From: Mucilaginibacter sp. UBA5151
GTDB lineage: Bacteria; Bacteroidota; Bacteroidia; Sphingobacteriales; Sphingobacteriaceae
NCBI GenBank assembly: GCA_002413785.1
Contig: DHXR01000044.1
Coordinates: 27,299-91,298, forward strand
Direction: 5' to 3'
Length of the DNA stretch: 64,000 nucleotides
Position numbers and translations under genes: made by a program. This document shows positions 45,264 to 54,451 of the stretch, piece after piece. Each line of letters begins with the position of its first letter. The stretch's first letter is position 1. The notes below the pieces were generated by a model. It searched no databases. It was not told the DNA's origin and saw only the letters and a program-made list of their open reading frames with translations.

Positions 45264-46219
45264 AAATTAAGTTTATTTAAAAAAATTTGATAAAAGTATG
45301 ATTTACTTATTGTAAAAAAAACACTTTGCATTTTTAAAAAGTAAAAAACTGATTTTTAATTGAGAATTAAGCCTGTTTTTTCGATTAATCAACAATTTTG
45401 CACTTAAAATACATGCATTGTCAATACTTTTCATCAAAATATTAACTGTAAAATTCACATATAAATTCGCCTGCTTTATTAAGTCGCAGGTTTATAATCA
45501 ATGCAATTATATGTTTTTTTTGGCAAATATTTAGCTTAGAAAATTTGTTTGGTGCATTTGTTTTTTCTGATGCCTTGCGGACAGCAGGCAGGCATTCGGC
45601 AGGGAGATTGCATTTTATTAAATTCAGGTAGTGGCAATGAAATAAACCTAAGTTTGAACCGTTAATTTTATCGAAATATAAACGTTAATTATTTTTAACC
45701 GGAAATTGATATTTTTACCTGTAAATATGACTTAACCATTTGCCGGGAAATTAACAGCTAAATAAAAAACAGGTATCTTCACCATGCTAATCAGATCCAA
45801 TAATTTAAATGTATTAATTTGAATAAAGTAGTTTTATTTGTCGTTTTGCTATTTAAAGGCCGACCTTAGCTGTAGTATTAATTGTGCCACCAGCAAGGGT
45901 CCCGACGGGTATTATGGTAGTAATGCAAAAGCTTTTTTTGTTTACAATTATTATGCCCTGGGTCTAAAATATGCAATTACATTGGGCGACCATAGCGGAA
46001 GAAGGCATTATAAACTGGATTAAATACCCGTAACTGAGGTTCTTTAATTAGCCGGTGTCAAATAAAACCGAAGCAAAACGGCCTGCATCTCCCGGAATTC
46101 AAAAGCATTGGTAAATCCCTTGTGCTGTACGTATAGAAAATTCAACAATAAACTTAAAATAAGTGGTTGCCAGTTTTGCCGGATTTTTGCATCTTTGCAT
46201 TGCGGAAAAATCCGCAGAT
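45264..46219. other. Long intergenic gap with a gene remnant
   Basis: About 950 bases without a convincing gene. Near 45570-45600 a GC-rich palindromic repeat (ATGCC...GGCAT) appears. From about 45822 to 46023 a frame reads DGYYGSNAKAFFVYNYYALGL...HYKLD with a stop at 46023, but no proper start or family is visible, so it may be the tail of a decayed gene. Otherwise I see nothing. Confidence 0.4.
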
Positions 46220-46293
46220 GGTCCCATAGCTCAGCTGGATAGAGCAACAGATTTCTAATCTGTAGGTCATAGGTTCGAATCCTATTGGGATCA
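46220..46293 (+). tRNA. tRNA-Arg (anticodon TCT)
   Basis: A 74-base cloverleaf: acceptor arms GGTCCCA / TGGGATC with discriminator A, D-arm TAGCTCAGCTGGATAGAGC, anticodon stem ACAGA/TCTGT with loop TTTCTAA giving anticodon TCT, variable GGTCA-type loop, and T-arm ATAGG-TTCGAAT-CCTAT. No CCA is encoded. It reads arginine AGA codons. An integrase gene 274 bases downstream suggests that its 3' end is the attachment site of the island. Confidence 0.97.
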
Positions 46294-46317
46294 CGAAGTC
46301 GCCCAACAAGGCGCATG

Positions 46318-46350
46318 AAACCCCTCTAAACTGCTTGTTTAGAGGGGTTT
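46318..46350 (+). terminator. tRNA-Arg terminator hairpin
   Basis: Arms 46318-46331 and 46337-46350 form a 14-bp stem (AAACCCCTCTAAAC) with loop TGCTT, followed by TTCC. Two look-alike hairpins occur further along (47902-47934 and 48587-48616). Confidence 0.85.
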
Positions 46351-46566
46351 TCCATTAATTTACCCTTCAACAACCCTTTCTAACCCCAGGTTTCTGAACA
46401 CCTAACTGAACACCTCTGAATAGTTTTTAACTTAGGTGTTCGAAAATGACCTAACAAATTGCTGATCAGTTAATTGCAGCATATTATAGATTAGGTTTGA
46501 TCGATACACCAGAGATATTAATTAAATCAGAGCGGATGAAGCATTTAAACTTAATTTTTATTTATT

Positions 46567-47793
46567 ATGAAAACTTCACAATCGTTCAGGGTTTATTTCA
46601 CTATTAAATCCGACAAAGCCAAAGACGGTAGAGCGCCGCTTTATGCCGCCGTGACCGTAAACAAGGAAAAAGCCTTCATTGCGCTTAAACAACAGATCAG
46701 CTTGTCCATATGGGATTTTGGTAAAGGTGCTGCGAAAGGTACCCGCGACGAGTCTCGTACAGTAAACGCTTATCTTGATGAGGTGCGGCTATCCCTTGGT
46801 AACTGTTATAAGGAACTACTGCTAAAGGGTAAGCTACTGACGACGAAAACCATCAAAGACCTCTTTTTGGGGGAGACCGATGAAACCTACACCATGAACC
46901 GAATGATGGCCTATCATAACGAAACTTCAGGCAAAAGCCTTAATCCGGCAACTATGAAGCATTACCTTGTCACGCAGCGCTACCTGTCAAGATATGTCGC
47001 TACCAATTACCGTGCAGATGACCTTTTGCTTAAAGACCTTAACCATGGATTTATCCAAGGCTTTGATGCCTTTCTTAGAACCCAACGGCCAAAGGATCAT
47101 CATAAACCTTTAAATGATAACGGGATCAAGGTCCACCTTAAAAGATTGAAGAAGATGGTACATCTCGCTCAGGATATGCAGTGGATCGACCGAGACCCTT
47201 TTGCGACGTTCAAAATCAGGATGAAAAAAATTGCCAGGGATTTTCTTACAGAGGCAGAGCTCCGCGCCATAGAGAACAAGTCCTTCGATTTAGAAAGACT
47301 TTCACTCATCAAGGACCTTTTTATTTTTAGCTGCTATACTGGCTTGTCCTACGGTGATTTGATGAGCCTGAAACCAACCCAAGTCGTTACGGCAGTAGAT
47401 GGCGACCTATGGATCAGGACGGCCCGCGAAAAAACATTGGAGCCGGTCAACCTTCCCCTACTGCCGAAAGCTGTAAATCTGATCAACAAATATAAAACGA
47501 ACGAAAGATCATTGTACAATGGAACAGTGTTCCCACTGTTGTCCAATCAGAAGGTGAATAGTTACCTCAAGGAAATAGCTGATTTATGCAGTATTCACAA
47601 AAACCTGACTTTTCACATGGCCAGGCACACTTTCGCTACTACGGTTACCCTATCAAACGGAGTGCCAATTGAAACAGTCAGCAAGATGTTGGGCCATACC
47701 AAGGTTGCCACTACGCAAATATACGCTCGTGTAGTAGAAAGAAAACTTAAGGACGATATGCATGCTCTTAAACAAAAACTATCATTGACATGA
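46567..47793 (+). CDS. Tyrosine recombinase / integrase (CTnDOT-type)
   Basis: A 408-residue integrase. The N-terminal arm-binding part (FRVYFTIKSDKAKDGRAPLYAAVTVNKEKAF) is followed by the SAM-like core-binding part and the catalytic domain: FIFSCYTGLSYGDLMSLKP, FHMARHTFATTVTLSNGV, MLGHTKVATTQIYARVVERKL. The catalytic Tyr and HxxR are present. As in IntDOT-type integrases, the position of the first catalytic Arg is not an Arg (TGLSYGDL). It is the first gene after tRNA-Arg. It moves the element in and out of the chromosome. Confidence 0.95.
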   Translation: MKTSQSFRVYFTIKSDKAKDGRAPLYAAVTVNKEKAFIALKQQISLSIWDFGKGAAKGTRDESRTVNAYLDEVRLSLGNCYKELLLKGKLLTTKTIKDLFLGETDETYTMNRMMAYHNETSGKSLNPATMKHYLVTQRYLSRYVATNYRADDLLLKDLNHGFIQGFDAFLRTQRPKDHHKPLNDNGIKVHLKRLKKMVHLAQDMQWIDRDPFATFKIRMKKIARDFLTEAELRAIENKSFDLERLSLIKDLFIFSCYTGLSYGDLMSLKPTQVVTAVDGDLWIRTAREKTLEPVNLPLLPKAVNLINKYKTNERSLYNGTVFPLLSNQKVNSYLKEIADLCSIHKNLTFHMARHTFATTVTLSNGVPIETVSKMLGHTKVATTQIYARVVERKLKDDMHALKQKLSLT

Positions 47794-47855
47794 TACTGAT
47801 TGTTCAATAAAGCCTTAAACATCTGCGATATTTCCTATGCAATGTAGTTCGCACT

Positions 47856-47934
47856 GTTCGAGCCCAGGTGGTGCGCACGACTTACCCTTTGGACGGGTCT
47901 GAAAACCCCTTAAATAGCTTATTTAAGGGGTTTT
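47856..47934. other. tRNA-3'-end-like fragment and terminator (possible att remnant)
   Basis: GTTCGAGCCCAGGTGGTGCG with CACGAC (47856-47880) resembles GTTCGAATCCTATTGGGATC with CACGA at the tRNA-Arg 3' end, in the same layout. It is followed by a perfect hairpin (arms 47902-47915 and 47921-47934, AAAACCCCTTAAAT) with a T run. This suggests a second, degenerate attachment site. No full tRNA can be folded. Confidence 0.4.
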
Positions 47935-48265
47935 TTCATTTATTTCCCCCTCAGCCAACCTTAAAGAAAGCCAAACCTCTGTGCACTTAACACGGCGATA
48001 TCCTGATCAAATTGTAGTTAGATAGCTCCCGTCTTTTAAGTAGCGGAAATGGAGGTAGCTGTCAATGGAAGCGCATTCAGATAGTTAATTGATTTGAATA
48101 AAAAGCATGAAAAATTACCCCCCTGATTACAAAATACTTTTCCGATTTAAAAAGCCGAATTTTGAATTTTGTTTTCAGTGCTTATATACACGAAATAACC
48201 AACCGGCATATGTCCATTAGCAAAAGTACATTTAGGCAAAAGTTCCGTTTGGTAGGATTTCTTAA

Positions 48266-48526
48266 TTGTCCTTAAATCGGCACGTTAAATATAACATTAC
48301 CAAATATGTAACTTTTCATTTGGCCCGGCATACTTTTGCTACTACCATTGCGCTTTCAAACGGTGTACCCATTGAAACAGTAAGCAAAATGTTAGGGCAT
48401 ACAAAAATCACAACCACTCAGATTTATGCGAAGGTCGTAGAAAGGAAATTGAAGGAAGATATGCAAAACTTAAAAATGAGATTGGCAGAAAATAAAAGTT
48501 CCTGGAATGAATATACAAATCGTTGA
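48266..48526 (+). pseudogene. Truncated tyrosine integrase (C-terminal remnant)
   Basis: Only the C-terminal catalytic end remains: VTFHLARHTFATTIALSNGV, MLGHTKITTTQIYAKVVERKLKEDM. It is very close to the end of the intact integrase at 46567-47793 (HMARHTFATTVTLSNGV; HTKVATTQIYARVVERKL), but the arm-binding and core parts are missing. The first visible codon is a TTG, so no proper start remains. It is evidence of an older, related element. Confidence 0.85.
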
Positions 48527-48586
48527 AATAGAAGCCACGAGTTTGGGTGCCGTCCATTCAGCTATTAATGCATCAAAGCCCTCCAC

Positions 48587-48620
48587 AAACCGCTTAAATC
48601 AATGATTTAAGCGGTTTTTT
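48587..48620 (+). terminator. Hairpin terminator used as group IIC intron target
   Basis: Arms 48587-48600 and 48603-48616 (AAACCGCTTAAATC and complement) lead to a run of seven T (48614-48620). The intron 5' end is at 48622, one base after the T run. Group IIC introns insert after such terminators. Confidence 0.8.
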
Positions 48621-48621
48621 T

Positions 48622-50551
48622 AGTGCGCCCGGCACGGGCGCAAACTATAGGGTGGAAGTCCCGAACGCGCCTTGATAGTGGGAAGCGTTAATCAAAGGCA
48701 AGGGTGTCCTTCGCGAGGAGGAATCTGAAGGAAGCCGGCGGTAAATCTCTGGCCTGACGAACAGGAAGCAGATCAGGCAGTCTTATGTGGGCGAGTTTGC
48801 TAAACAAAACGAAGCCCAAAACTATCCGAAACATGAGGCTGTAAATCTGACAGGTATATGGAGAGAAAGTTTGCGTTCTTACCCGGGGAGATCTGATAAA
48901 CAGTGGACGGAGGGAGAAGCGCAGCCCGAAGGAGCAAGAGCATGCAGCGATGCAAGGCTTGTTTATCAGAAGTCAGCCGAAGCCATAGTATTCCGTACGA
49001 ACGGGAGAAGGGCTGAACATTAAACGTCCGAGGAGTATCTCTGGTAATGGGATCATCGCAAAGAAAGCAGAAACCTCCGGATGGAGGACTTGCCTGTAAC
49101 GGATATGCTGGAAGCAGAAAGATAACAGGGAGCGCTGAACGATGACCTGAAAGAAGGAAGGAAACGAGGAGGCAGGAAAAAAAAAAAAAAAAGTGCAGAC
49201 GAAATGCTACTGGAAGAAATCATCAGCAAATCAAACATGCAGGTGGCCTACCGACAGGTCACGGGAAACAAGGGAGCAGCCGGAGTAGATGGCATAGGAG
49301 CAGCAGGCTTTCCCGGCCAGCTTAAAACTGAATGGGAAACGGTAAGGACTAAGCTTGAAACCGGAACGTATCAGCCACAGGCTGTAAAACGTGTAACCAT
49401 CCCTAAACCCAACGGAGGCGAACGCAAATTAGGCATCCCCACGTACATGGACAGGCTGATACAGCAGGCCATATCGCAGGAGCTAACTAAGCTGTATGAT
49501 GCTGACTTCTCGGAAAATAGCTACGGGTTCCGGTCAGAAAAGAATGCACACCAAGCCTTACAGAAGGCAAAGGAGTACATTAATGCAGGCTACAGTCATG
49601 TAGTCGATCTAGACCTGGCACAATTCTTCGACCGTGTTAACCACGATTACCTGATGAACGAATTAAGCCGGAAGATACAGGATAAACGAGTACTTAAACT
49701 CATCCACAAAATCCTCCGTGCAGAAATTCAGGAACAAGGGGAACTAACACCTTGTAAACAGGGCGTTCCCCAGGGCGGCCCGTTAAGCCCGCTACTGTCC
49801 AATATCATCCTTGATAAGCTGGATAAAGAATTGGAGAAACGTGGCCACCGGTTTGTGCGCTATGCCGATGATGTGAGTATCTATGTCAAAAGCAAGCGGG
49901 CAGGTGAACGGGTAATGGAAAGCATCAGTACCTATATAGAAAAGGAACTGAAGCTAAAGGTTAACATGGAGAAGAGTTCAGTGACACGCCCATGGTTCAG
50001 TAAGCTGTTAGGCTTTACTTTCTATCACAAGAAAGGAGAAAAAGGAATCTCGGTGCACCGTAAAAGTATCGCCGCTTACAAGGACAAAATCAGGCAGATA
50101 ACCTGCCGGAGCAAACCCTATGCAATGGAAGACCGCATGATGCGAATCAGGCGACTAAACCATGGATGGGGGAACTACTTTAAGCTAAGCGACGCGAAAT
50201 CGGTATTTGAAGCACTCGACCACTGGGTAAGAAGCCGGATACGCCTATGTTACTGGAAACAATGGAAAAGGGTAAAGACCCGAATCCAACACTTGGAGAA
50301 GCTTGGAATAAAATCCAATCAAGCCTACCAGTGGGGTAACACCCGAAAAGGGTACTGGCGAACGGTGCATAGTCCTATCCTTGCAAGAGCCTTAAACAAT
50401 GCCTTTTTAAAGAAAGCGGGGTTTGTAAGTCTGAAAGACATCACAACCCCGCTGAAAACTGTTAATGTTTAATGAACCGCCGTATGCCGAACGGCACGTA
50501 CGGTGGTGTGAGAGGACAGTAAGGGAAATAATCCCTTACTTCCTACTCGAT
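48622..50551 (+). mobile_element. Group IIC intron with encoded maturase
   Basis: The 5' end GTGCGCCCGGCACGGGCGC is of the GTGYG type. The 3' end contains domain V (ACCGCCGTATGCCGAACGG...CGTACGGT) with the triad CGC ahead of CGTATG, as in group IIC rather than AGC. A domain VI hairpin (AGTAAGGGA...TCCCTTACT) is followed by CTACTCGAT, giving an end near 50551. Length of about 1930 bases, terminator-proximal insertion and a maturase without HNH endonuclease all fit group IIC. The exact 3' splice base is uncertain by a few positions. Confidence 0.88.
49204..50472 (+). CDS. Group II intron reverse transcriptase / maturase
   Basis: A 422-residue reverse transcriptase. RT blocks: LLEEIISKSNMQVAYRQVTGNKGAAGVDGI, KRVTIPKPNGGERKLGIPTYMDRLIQQAI, SYGFRSEKNAHQAL, VVDLDLAQFFDRVNHD, QGVPQGGPLSPLLSNIIL, and the catalytic YADD in RYADDVSIYVKS. 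The maturase (X) region is ...HGWGNYFKLSDAKSVFEALDHWVRSRIR. No HNH endonuclease domain follows. Odd: an ATG at 49047 opens a 32-codon frame (GGLACNGYAGSRKITGSAER) in another frame that looks like the usual N-terminus, so a frameshift before the 16-A tract (49177-49192) may have shortened the protein. Confidence 0.9.
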   Translation: MLLEEIISKSNMQVAYRQVTGNKGAAGVDGIGAAGFPGQLKTEWETVRTKLETGTYQPQAVKRVTIPKPNGGERKLGIPTYMDRLIQQAISQELTKLYDADFSENSYGFRSEKNAHQALQKAKEYINAGYSHVVDLDLAQFFDRVNHDYLMNELSRKIQDKRVLKLIHKILRAEIQEQGELTPCKQGVPQGGPLSPLLSNIILDKLDKELEKRGHRFVRYADDVSIYVKSKRAGERVMESISTYIEKELKLKVNMEKSSVTRPWFSKLLGFTFYHKKGEKGISVHRKSIAAYKDKIRQITCRSKPYAMEDRMMRIRRLNHGWGNYFKLSDAKSVFEALDHWVRSRIRLCYWKQWKRVKTRIQHLEKLGIKSNQAYQWGNTRKGYWRTVHSPILARALNNAFLKKAGFVSLKDITTPLKTVNV

Positions 50552-50678
50552 TCTCAAAACTACTCATTTCAAGCGATTTTTTAGGATTCATTCGGTGACC
50601 TATTTGAAATTCCTAAATTTAGGTAACCGGGGCTAAATACATCGAACATACCACGATTTGAATCAATTCATCGCCAAT

Positions 50679-52532
50679 CTAGTCAGTTAAAAAATAGTCG
50701 GATGACCATATATGTTCGCAGATATTCTTCACTAATTCAATCCGATTATCTATATCTAACTTTTTAAACTCCGGGTGCGGTTTAAAACCCAATTCCTTGA
50801 TTATTTCGGACTTCAAGAAATTAGGGTTCTTAACGTAATAATTGGGATGCAACGTTTGCGCATACGTATTCTCCTTAATATAATGTTCTAATTTAGAAGG
50901 ATACTTATCGCTATTAAATGATTGATTAGTACCCTGCGGTAAAAGAATCAATGCCCCTATAGAATTACGCCATCCACTAAACTCGTTCTCTTGATCAAAT
51001 TCATCTCTATGTTCTTTAAACTTATTTGCCCATATATGTTCAATTTCAAAGTGCTTTCCATCTGGATTATGATAGGTGTCATAAATGGTATTTTTGCCTA
51101 CAACGTTATCAATGTAACTTGAAATTCTAGATAAAAAGTGTTTAATAAATCTCTTATTCATTTGATTTAAAACAAGGTTATGGACACCTTGCCAAGTTTC
51201 CGGAATTTGATTTACCTCTTTAACTAAATTTTTAGAAAGCTTTTCCCGACTATTGTTCCTAATCAATTTGACCACATTAAACATTGTATATTTAATCGTT
51301 GTTTGACCAAACTTCCTAGAGTTTACGCTTCGCCTGACTGTAAAAATTTCAATATACCTTGCTACGAAATCTAATTTCAATTTAATTGTCTGATCGTCGT
51401 CTCTATAATTTACGCTTGCAAGTAATAAAGGTTCTTGTAATGATTCAGCTATGCCCCAAGTATAAATATATCTCAAATGTGGTAACGATTTATCAAATTT
51501 CCACTGTGCACTATAGCAAGCTAAATACCATTTAACAAAAAATGGAAATTGATTTTTAAAGAATGTATAAAATTCATCGGAAGTTGTTAAATCAAACAAT
51601 TCTTTATGATTATCCTTGAACCAACTATGAAAACGCGAGCCTATTAATTCAAAATCTTGATTTTCTGATCCTGCTTTTCCTGGCCTAATACTTACCGCAT
51701 ATTTGCCTCTAAACCATGCTTGAAAAAAATTATTATCAAAGTTTTCACCGTATTCGTGAAGTAATTGAATTTGCTCTTTCCAGATTTCGTTTATTTCTGT
51801 TCTTTGTTTCTTATCTGTGATTTTCGATAATATGTACCCTTTTAGCATCTCTGTGGGAGTCAAGTTTAGACCCCTATCGTTCATCGTTTCGAAAATTGTA
51901 TAAGCATTTTCGTCAGAATATGCGGTTATTTCGACAATGACTACGTTTTCAACAAACCAGTCTATAAAAAAAGGTAAAGCTGCATCATCTATTTCTTCGG
52001 GAAAGCTTTCGTCTATATTCTCATAACGTTCTATAATATTTCCAATAGTTTCATCATCACTTTCTTCGCGTTCGTATATGCCAGTTTCAAATAATGCCTT
52101 TAAGCAGGATTCTCGACTTTCATCACTCATATTGAAGGACTTTTCTCCGTATTTCTCCGAAAAAATCAGTTCACTAATATTTACCTTTTGAGAACTTTCT
52201 TCTTGTAAATGGTTAAGATAAATCAGCAATAGAGTTATTGAGGTAATGCGTTGCTGACCGTCTATAATTGATTTCTTTCCGTTTTCCGCGTTAACACTGA
52301 AAACAACGGGCCCTAAATAATAACTTTGGTAATTAGCTACCTCCGATCGTTTATCGCCTTGCTTATAAGACTTTAGAAATGTTGTAGTTAAATCCTCAAT
52401 CAACAATTTAATGTGTTTTTCTTGCCAACGATATTCGCGTTGAAAATAATCAATAGTAAATTTTTGATCTTTTAATAAGGCGTTAATACTTGTGTCCTTA
52501 GCCTCGATTCTATTTTTAAGTTTTTGGTTCAT
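50679..52532 (-). CDS. DUF262-DUF1524 (HNH) protein, GmrSD/BrxU-type restriction factor
   Basis: A 617-residue protein. The N-terminal DUF262 domain has FTIDYFQREYRWQEKHIKLLI and the DGQQR motif in KSIIDGQQRITSITLLLIYL, then FETMNDRGLNLTPTEMLKGYIL. The C-terminal DUF1524 domain has the HNH-like FEIEHIWANKFKEHRDEF...RNSIGALILLPQGTN. GmrSD and BrxU proteins of this layout cut modified phage DNA using NTP. It is last in the operon, 71 bases after the ATPase gene. It could add type IV-like activity against phages that evade the methylase. Activity is not proven. Confidence 0.88.
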   Translation of the reverse strand: MNQKLKNRIEAKDTSINALLKDQKFTIDYFQREYRWQEKHIKLLIEDLTTTFLKSYKQGDKRSEVANYQSYYLGPVVFSVNAENGKKSIIDGQQRITSITLLLIYLNHLQEESSQKVNISELIFSEKYGEKSFNMSDESRESCLKALFETGIYEREESDDETIGNIIERYENIDESFPEEIDDAALPFFIDWFVENVVIVEITAYSDENAYTIFETMNDRGLNLTPTEMLKGYILSKITDKKQRTEINEIWKEQIQLLHEYGENFDNNFFQAWFRGKYAVSIRPGKAGSENQDFELIGSRFHSWFKDNHKELFDLTTSDEFYTFFKNQFPFFVKWYLACYSAQWKFDKSLPHLRYIYTWGIAESLQEPLLLASVNYRDDDQTIKLKLDFVARYIEIFTVRRSVNSRKFGQTTIKYTMFNVVKLIRNNSREKLSKNLVKEVNQIPETWQGVHNLVLNQMNKRFIKHFLSRISSYIDNVVGKNTIYDTYHNPDGKHFEIEHIWANKFKEHRDEFDQENEFSGWRNSIGALILLPQGTNQSFNSDKYPSKLEHYIKENTYAQTLHPNYYVKNPNFLKSEIIKELGFKPHPEFKKLDIDNRIELVKNICEHIWSSDYFLTD

Positions 52533-52603
52533 GCTATAAGGTTTTAATTACTGACTAAATTAGTCGAAGCTGTTAAGATTTGGTTTCAAAACCATTCTCT
52601 TAT

Positions 52604-54451
52604 CTAAGCAATAGTATCAAAAAGACTGTTGCCCGATGTGTTCATAGCTTTCTTCAATTCCTCTTCGGTCAAGATAGCAACGCCTCTATCTGTACATGTA
52701 TGATTGAGCCCGTCCATTGCTTTTAATAAGCCGAAAGGGCTTTCTTTTATCTTCTGCAATCGATCAGCATTCGTTAATGCCGAGGGAGGACTCCCCGTTG
52801 AATTAGCAAACTGTACTCCTTCCCGTTTCCAACTTTTAAACAAAAAGACTATCGGACTTATACTGATGTTACCAGCATCATCAACCTTATATATATCTTT
52901 TGCCATTTCTACTTCCGCTGTATAGTTAATGGAGGGAACATCAATAGTAAAAATAGTTCCTTTTTTAATTACTAAAGTCCTCACAGGTAACATTATCGCA
53001 TTAAGCTCTCTAATTGTTGTAAAAGCTAGTTCAAGATCGTTTTTGTAAATAGGGCTTTCTATGTCACTATGTGACATAGGATTAAAAAGAATGCTCTTGT
53101 AATTTTGCAGATTATCGATTAATGTGGTCGGTGGTTGTAAGCCTAAATCATTATAATAATCTCCCAGCCGCTCAATTAAGGTTTCTAATTTAGGTGGCTT
53201 TATTAATCCTTTAATTCCCTCGCCAACAATATAGGTTTCAGGCAATTTTTCTGTCAAGCTACGTTCACACTCTTTTCTTAAATAATGAGCACATGCAGGA
53301 AAATCAAAAGCATCTAAATAAGCTTTGGCCTTTTCGAGAAAGGTTTTTTCATTGTAAATTAATTGGGGGCCATTAGCGCCCTTATAAAATTCTATAAATT
53401 TCCAGCCTTTCAAATTAAGCTTTGATACTTCGTACCAATACCTATCATAGGTTGTTATAAAGATTTGAAAATCCTTAAAAACCTTATCAGCATCTGGTAT
53501 ATCCTTTTCTTGTAATAGAGATAGTAATTTTAAACGGTTTTCATTGTCGAGTCCGATCAAAATATCATCTAAAAATAGCGGCTTGATTTCAGGGGAAAAA
53601 ACACGTTGTCTTACGATTGAACCCAAAAAAATACTTATGGCTATGGCGGATAATTTTGCTTCATTAAGTGAAAAGTGTGGAGACTTAGCGTTTAAGGATT
53701 GTCCATTATCATATACTTCAAGTATAATTTTAGGTTTAGTGATTTGACCTATATCGTTAACAGTTACAGTATGCCTAACAAACTCTATTTTTAACCCAGG
53801 TGACAGCTTACCTAAAATAGCATTTACCTCTGGCGCTAAGTAATCGGGATTTCCTGTTAAAAATAATCTGTTTAATGCATTATTGAGAAGTCGTGCCTGA
53901 TATTCCACAGACGCCTTTTTTTGTCTTGAAAAATAAAAATCAGTTCCAGCTCCGTACGGTTTTGCTGTTTCTTTTTTAACATTTTGCCAAAGCACTCCTA
54001 ACTCAGTATTGTTGGTGATAGCAGCTGATTTAAAATGTTTTAAAACCCCTTCTACAATAAGTTCAAATACATCAAGTTCCTGATTTACCTTAACATTATG
54101 CACCCCCAACAAATGCTTATATGTTAAAAAACTTTTAAGCCTGTTAGCATCTATTATTGGCGTTGTATTAGTATTACGTGTTGCTTCGTTGACGATGTTT
54201 TTAATGCCATCGTCAAACTCGATTTCAATTGAACAATCGACACCACCATCGTTCAAGTTAAAATTCCTCAATGATGCTATGTCGATTTTTTCTACGCTGC
54301 TTTGAAAAAAGTCTTTTAATGCATAATAAAATGAACTTTTACCACTTCCATTCTCACCATAGATAAAAACATTGTTGCCTCCAATAGATATTTTTTCCTC
54401 TTTCGTAAAAGCCTTAAATTTATTGATGGTAATTTTCTGAATTTTTATCAT
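52604..54451 (-). CDS. SMC/RecF-like AAA ATPase of a defence operon
   Basis: A 615-residue ABC-type ATPase. Walker A is GENGSGKSSF (32-41), the signature-like region is HFSLNEAKLSAIAISIFLG, and Walker B is PLFLDDILIGLDNENR. There is no long coiled coil. After about residue 380 a helical part follows: AHYLRKECERSLTEKLPETY and ILFNPMSHSDIESPIYKNDLELAFTTIREL, which resembles HEPN-like C-terminal regions of defence ATPases. I see no clear nuclease motif. It overlaps the methylase stop by four bases and is thus translationally coupled. It may sense invasion or regulate the nuclease. Confidence 0.85.
   Translation of the reverse strand: MIKIQKITINKFKAFTKEEKISIGGNNVFIYGENGSGKSSFYYALKDFFQSSVEKIDIASLRNFNLNDGGVDCSIEIEFDDGIKNIVNEATRNTNTTPIIDANRLKSFLTYKHLLGVHNVKVNQELDVFELIVEGVLKHFKSAAITNNTELGVLWQNVKKETAKPYGAGTDFYFSRQKKASVEYQARLLNNALNRLFLTGNPDYLAPEVNAILGKLSPGLKIEFVRHTVTVNDIGQITKPKIILEVYDNGQSLNAKSPHFSLNEAKLSAIAISIFLGSIVRQRVFSPEIKPLFLDDILIGLDNENRLKLLSLLQEKDIPDADKVFKDFQIFITTYDRYWYEVSKLNLKGWKFIEFYKGANGPQLIYNEKTFLEKAKAYLDAFDFPACAHYLRKECERSLTEKLPETYIVGEGIKGLIKPPKLETLIERLGDYYNDLGLQPPTTLIDNLQNYKSILFNPMSHSDIESPIYKNDLELAFTTIRELNAIMLPVRTLVIKKGTIFTIDVPSINYTAEVEMAKDIYKVDDAGNISISPIVFLFKSWKREGVQFANSTGSPPSALTNADRLQKIKESPFGLLKAMDGLNHTCTDRGVAILTEEELKKAMNTSGNSLFDTIA

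Noticed and set aside
46044..46316. 90-codon frame on the minus strand
   Set aside because: It crosses the tRNA-Arg gene in antisense and is a chance frame.
48787..49023. 78-codon frame before the maturase
   Set aside because: It lies in the structured RNA part of the group II intron; no protein-like pattern.
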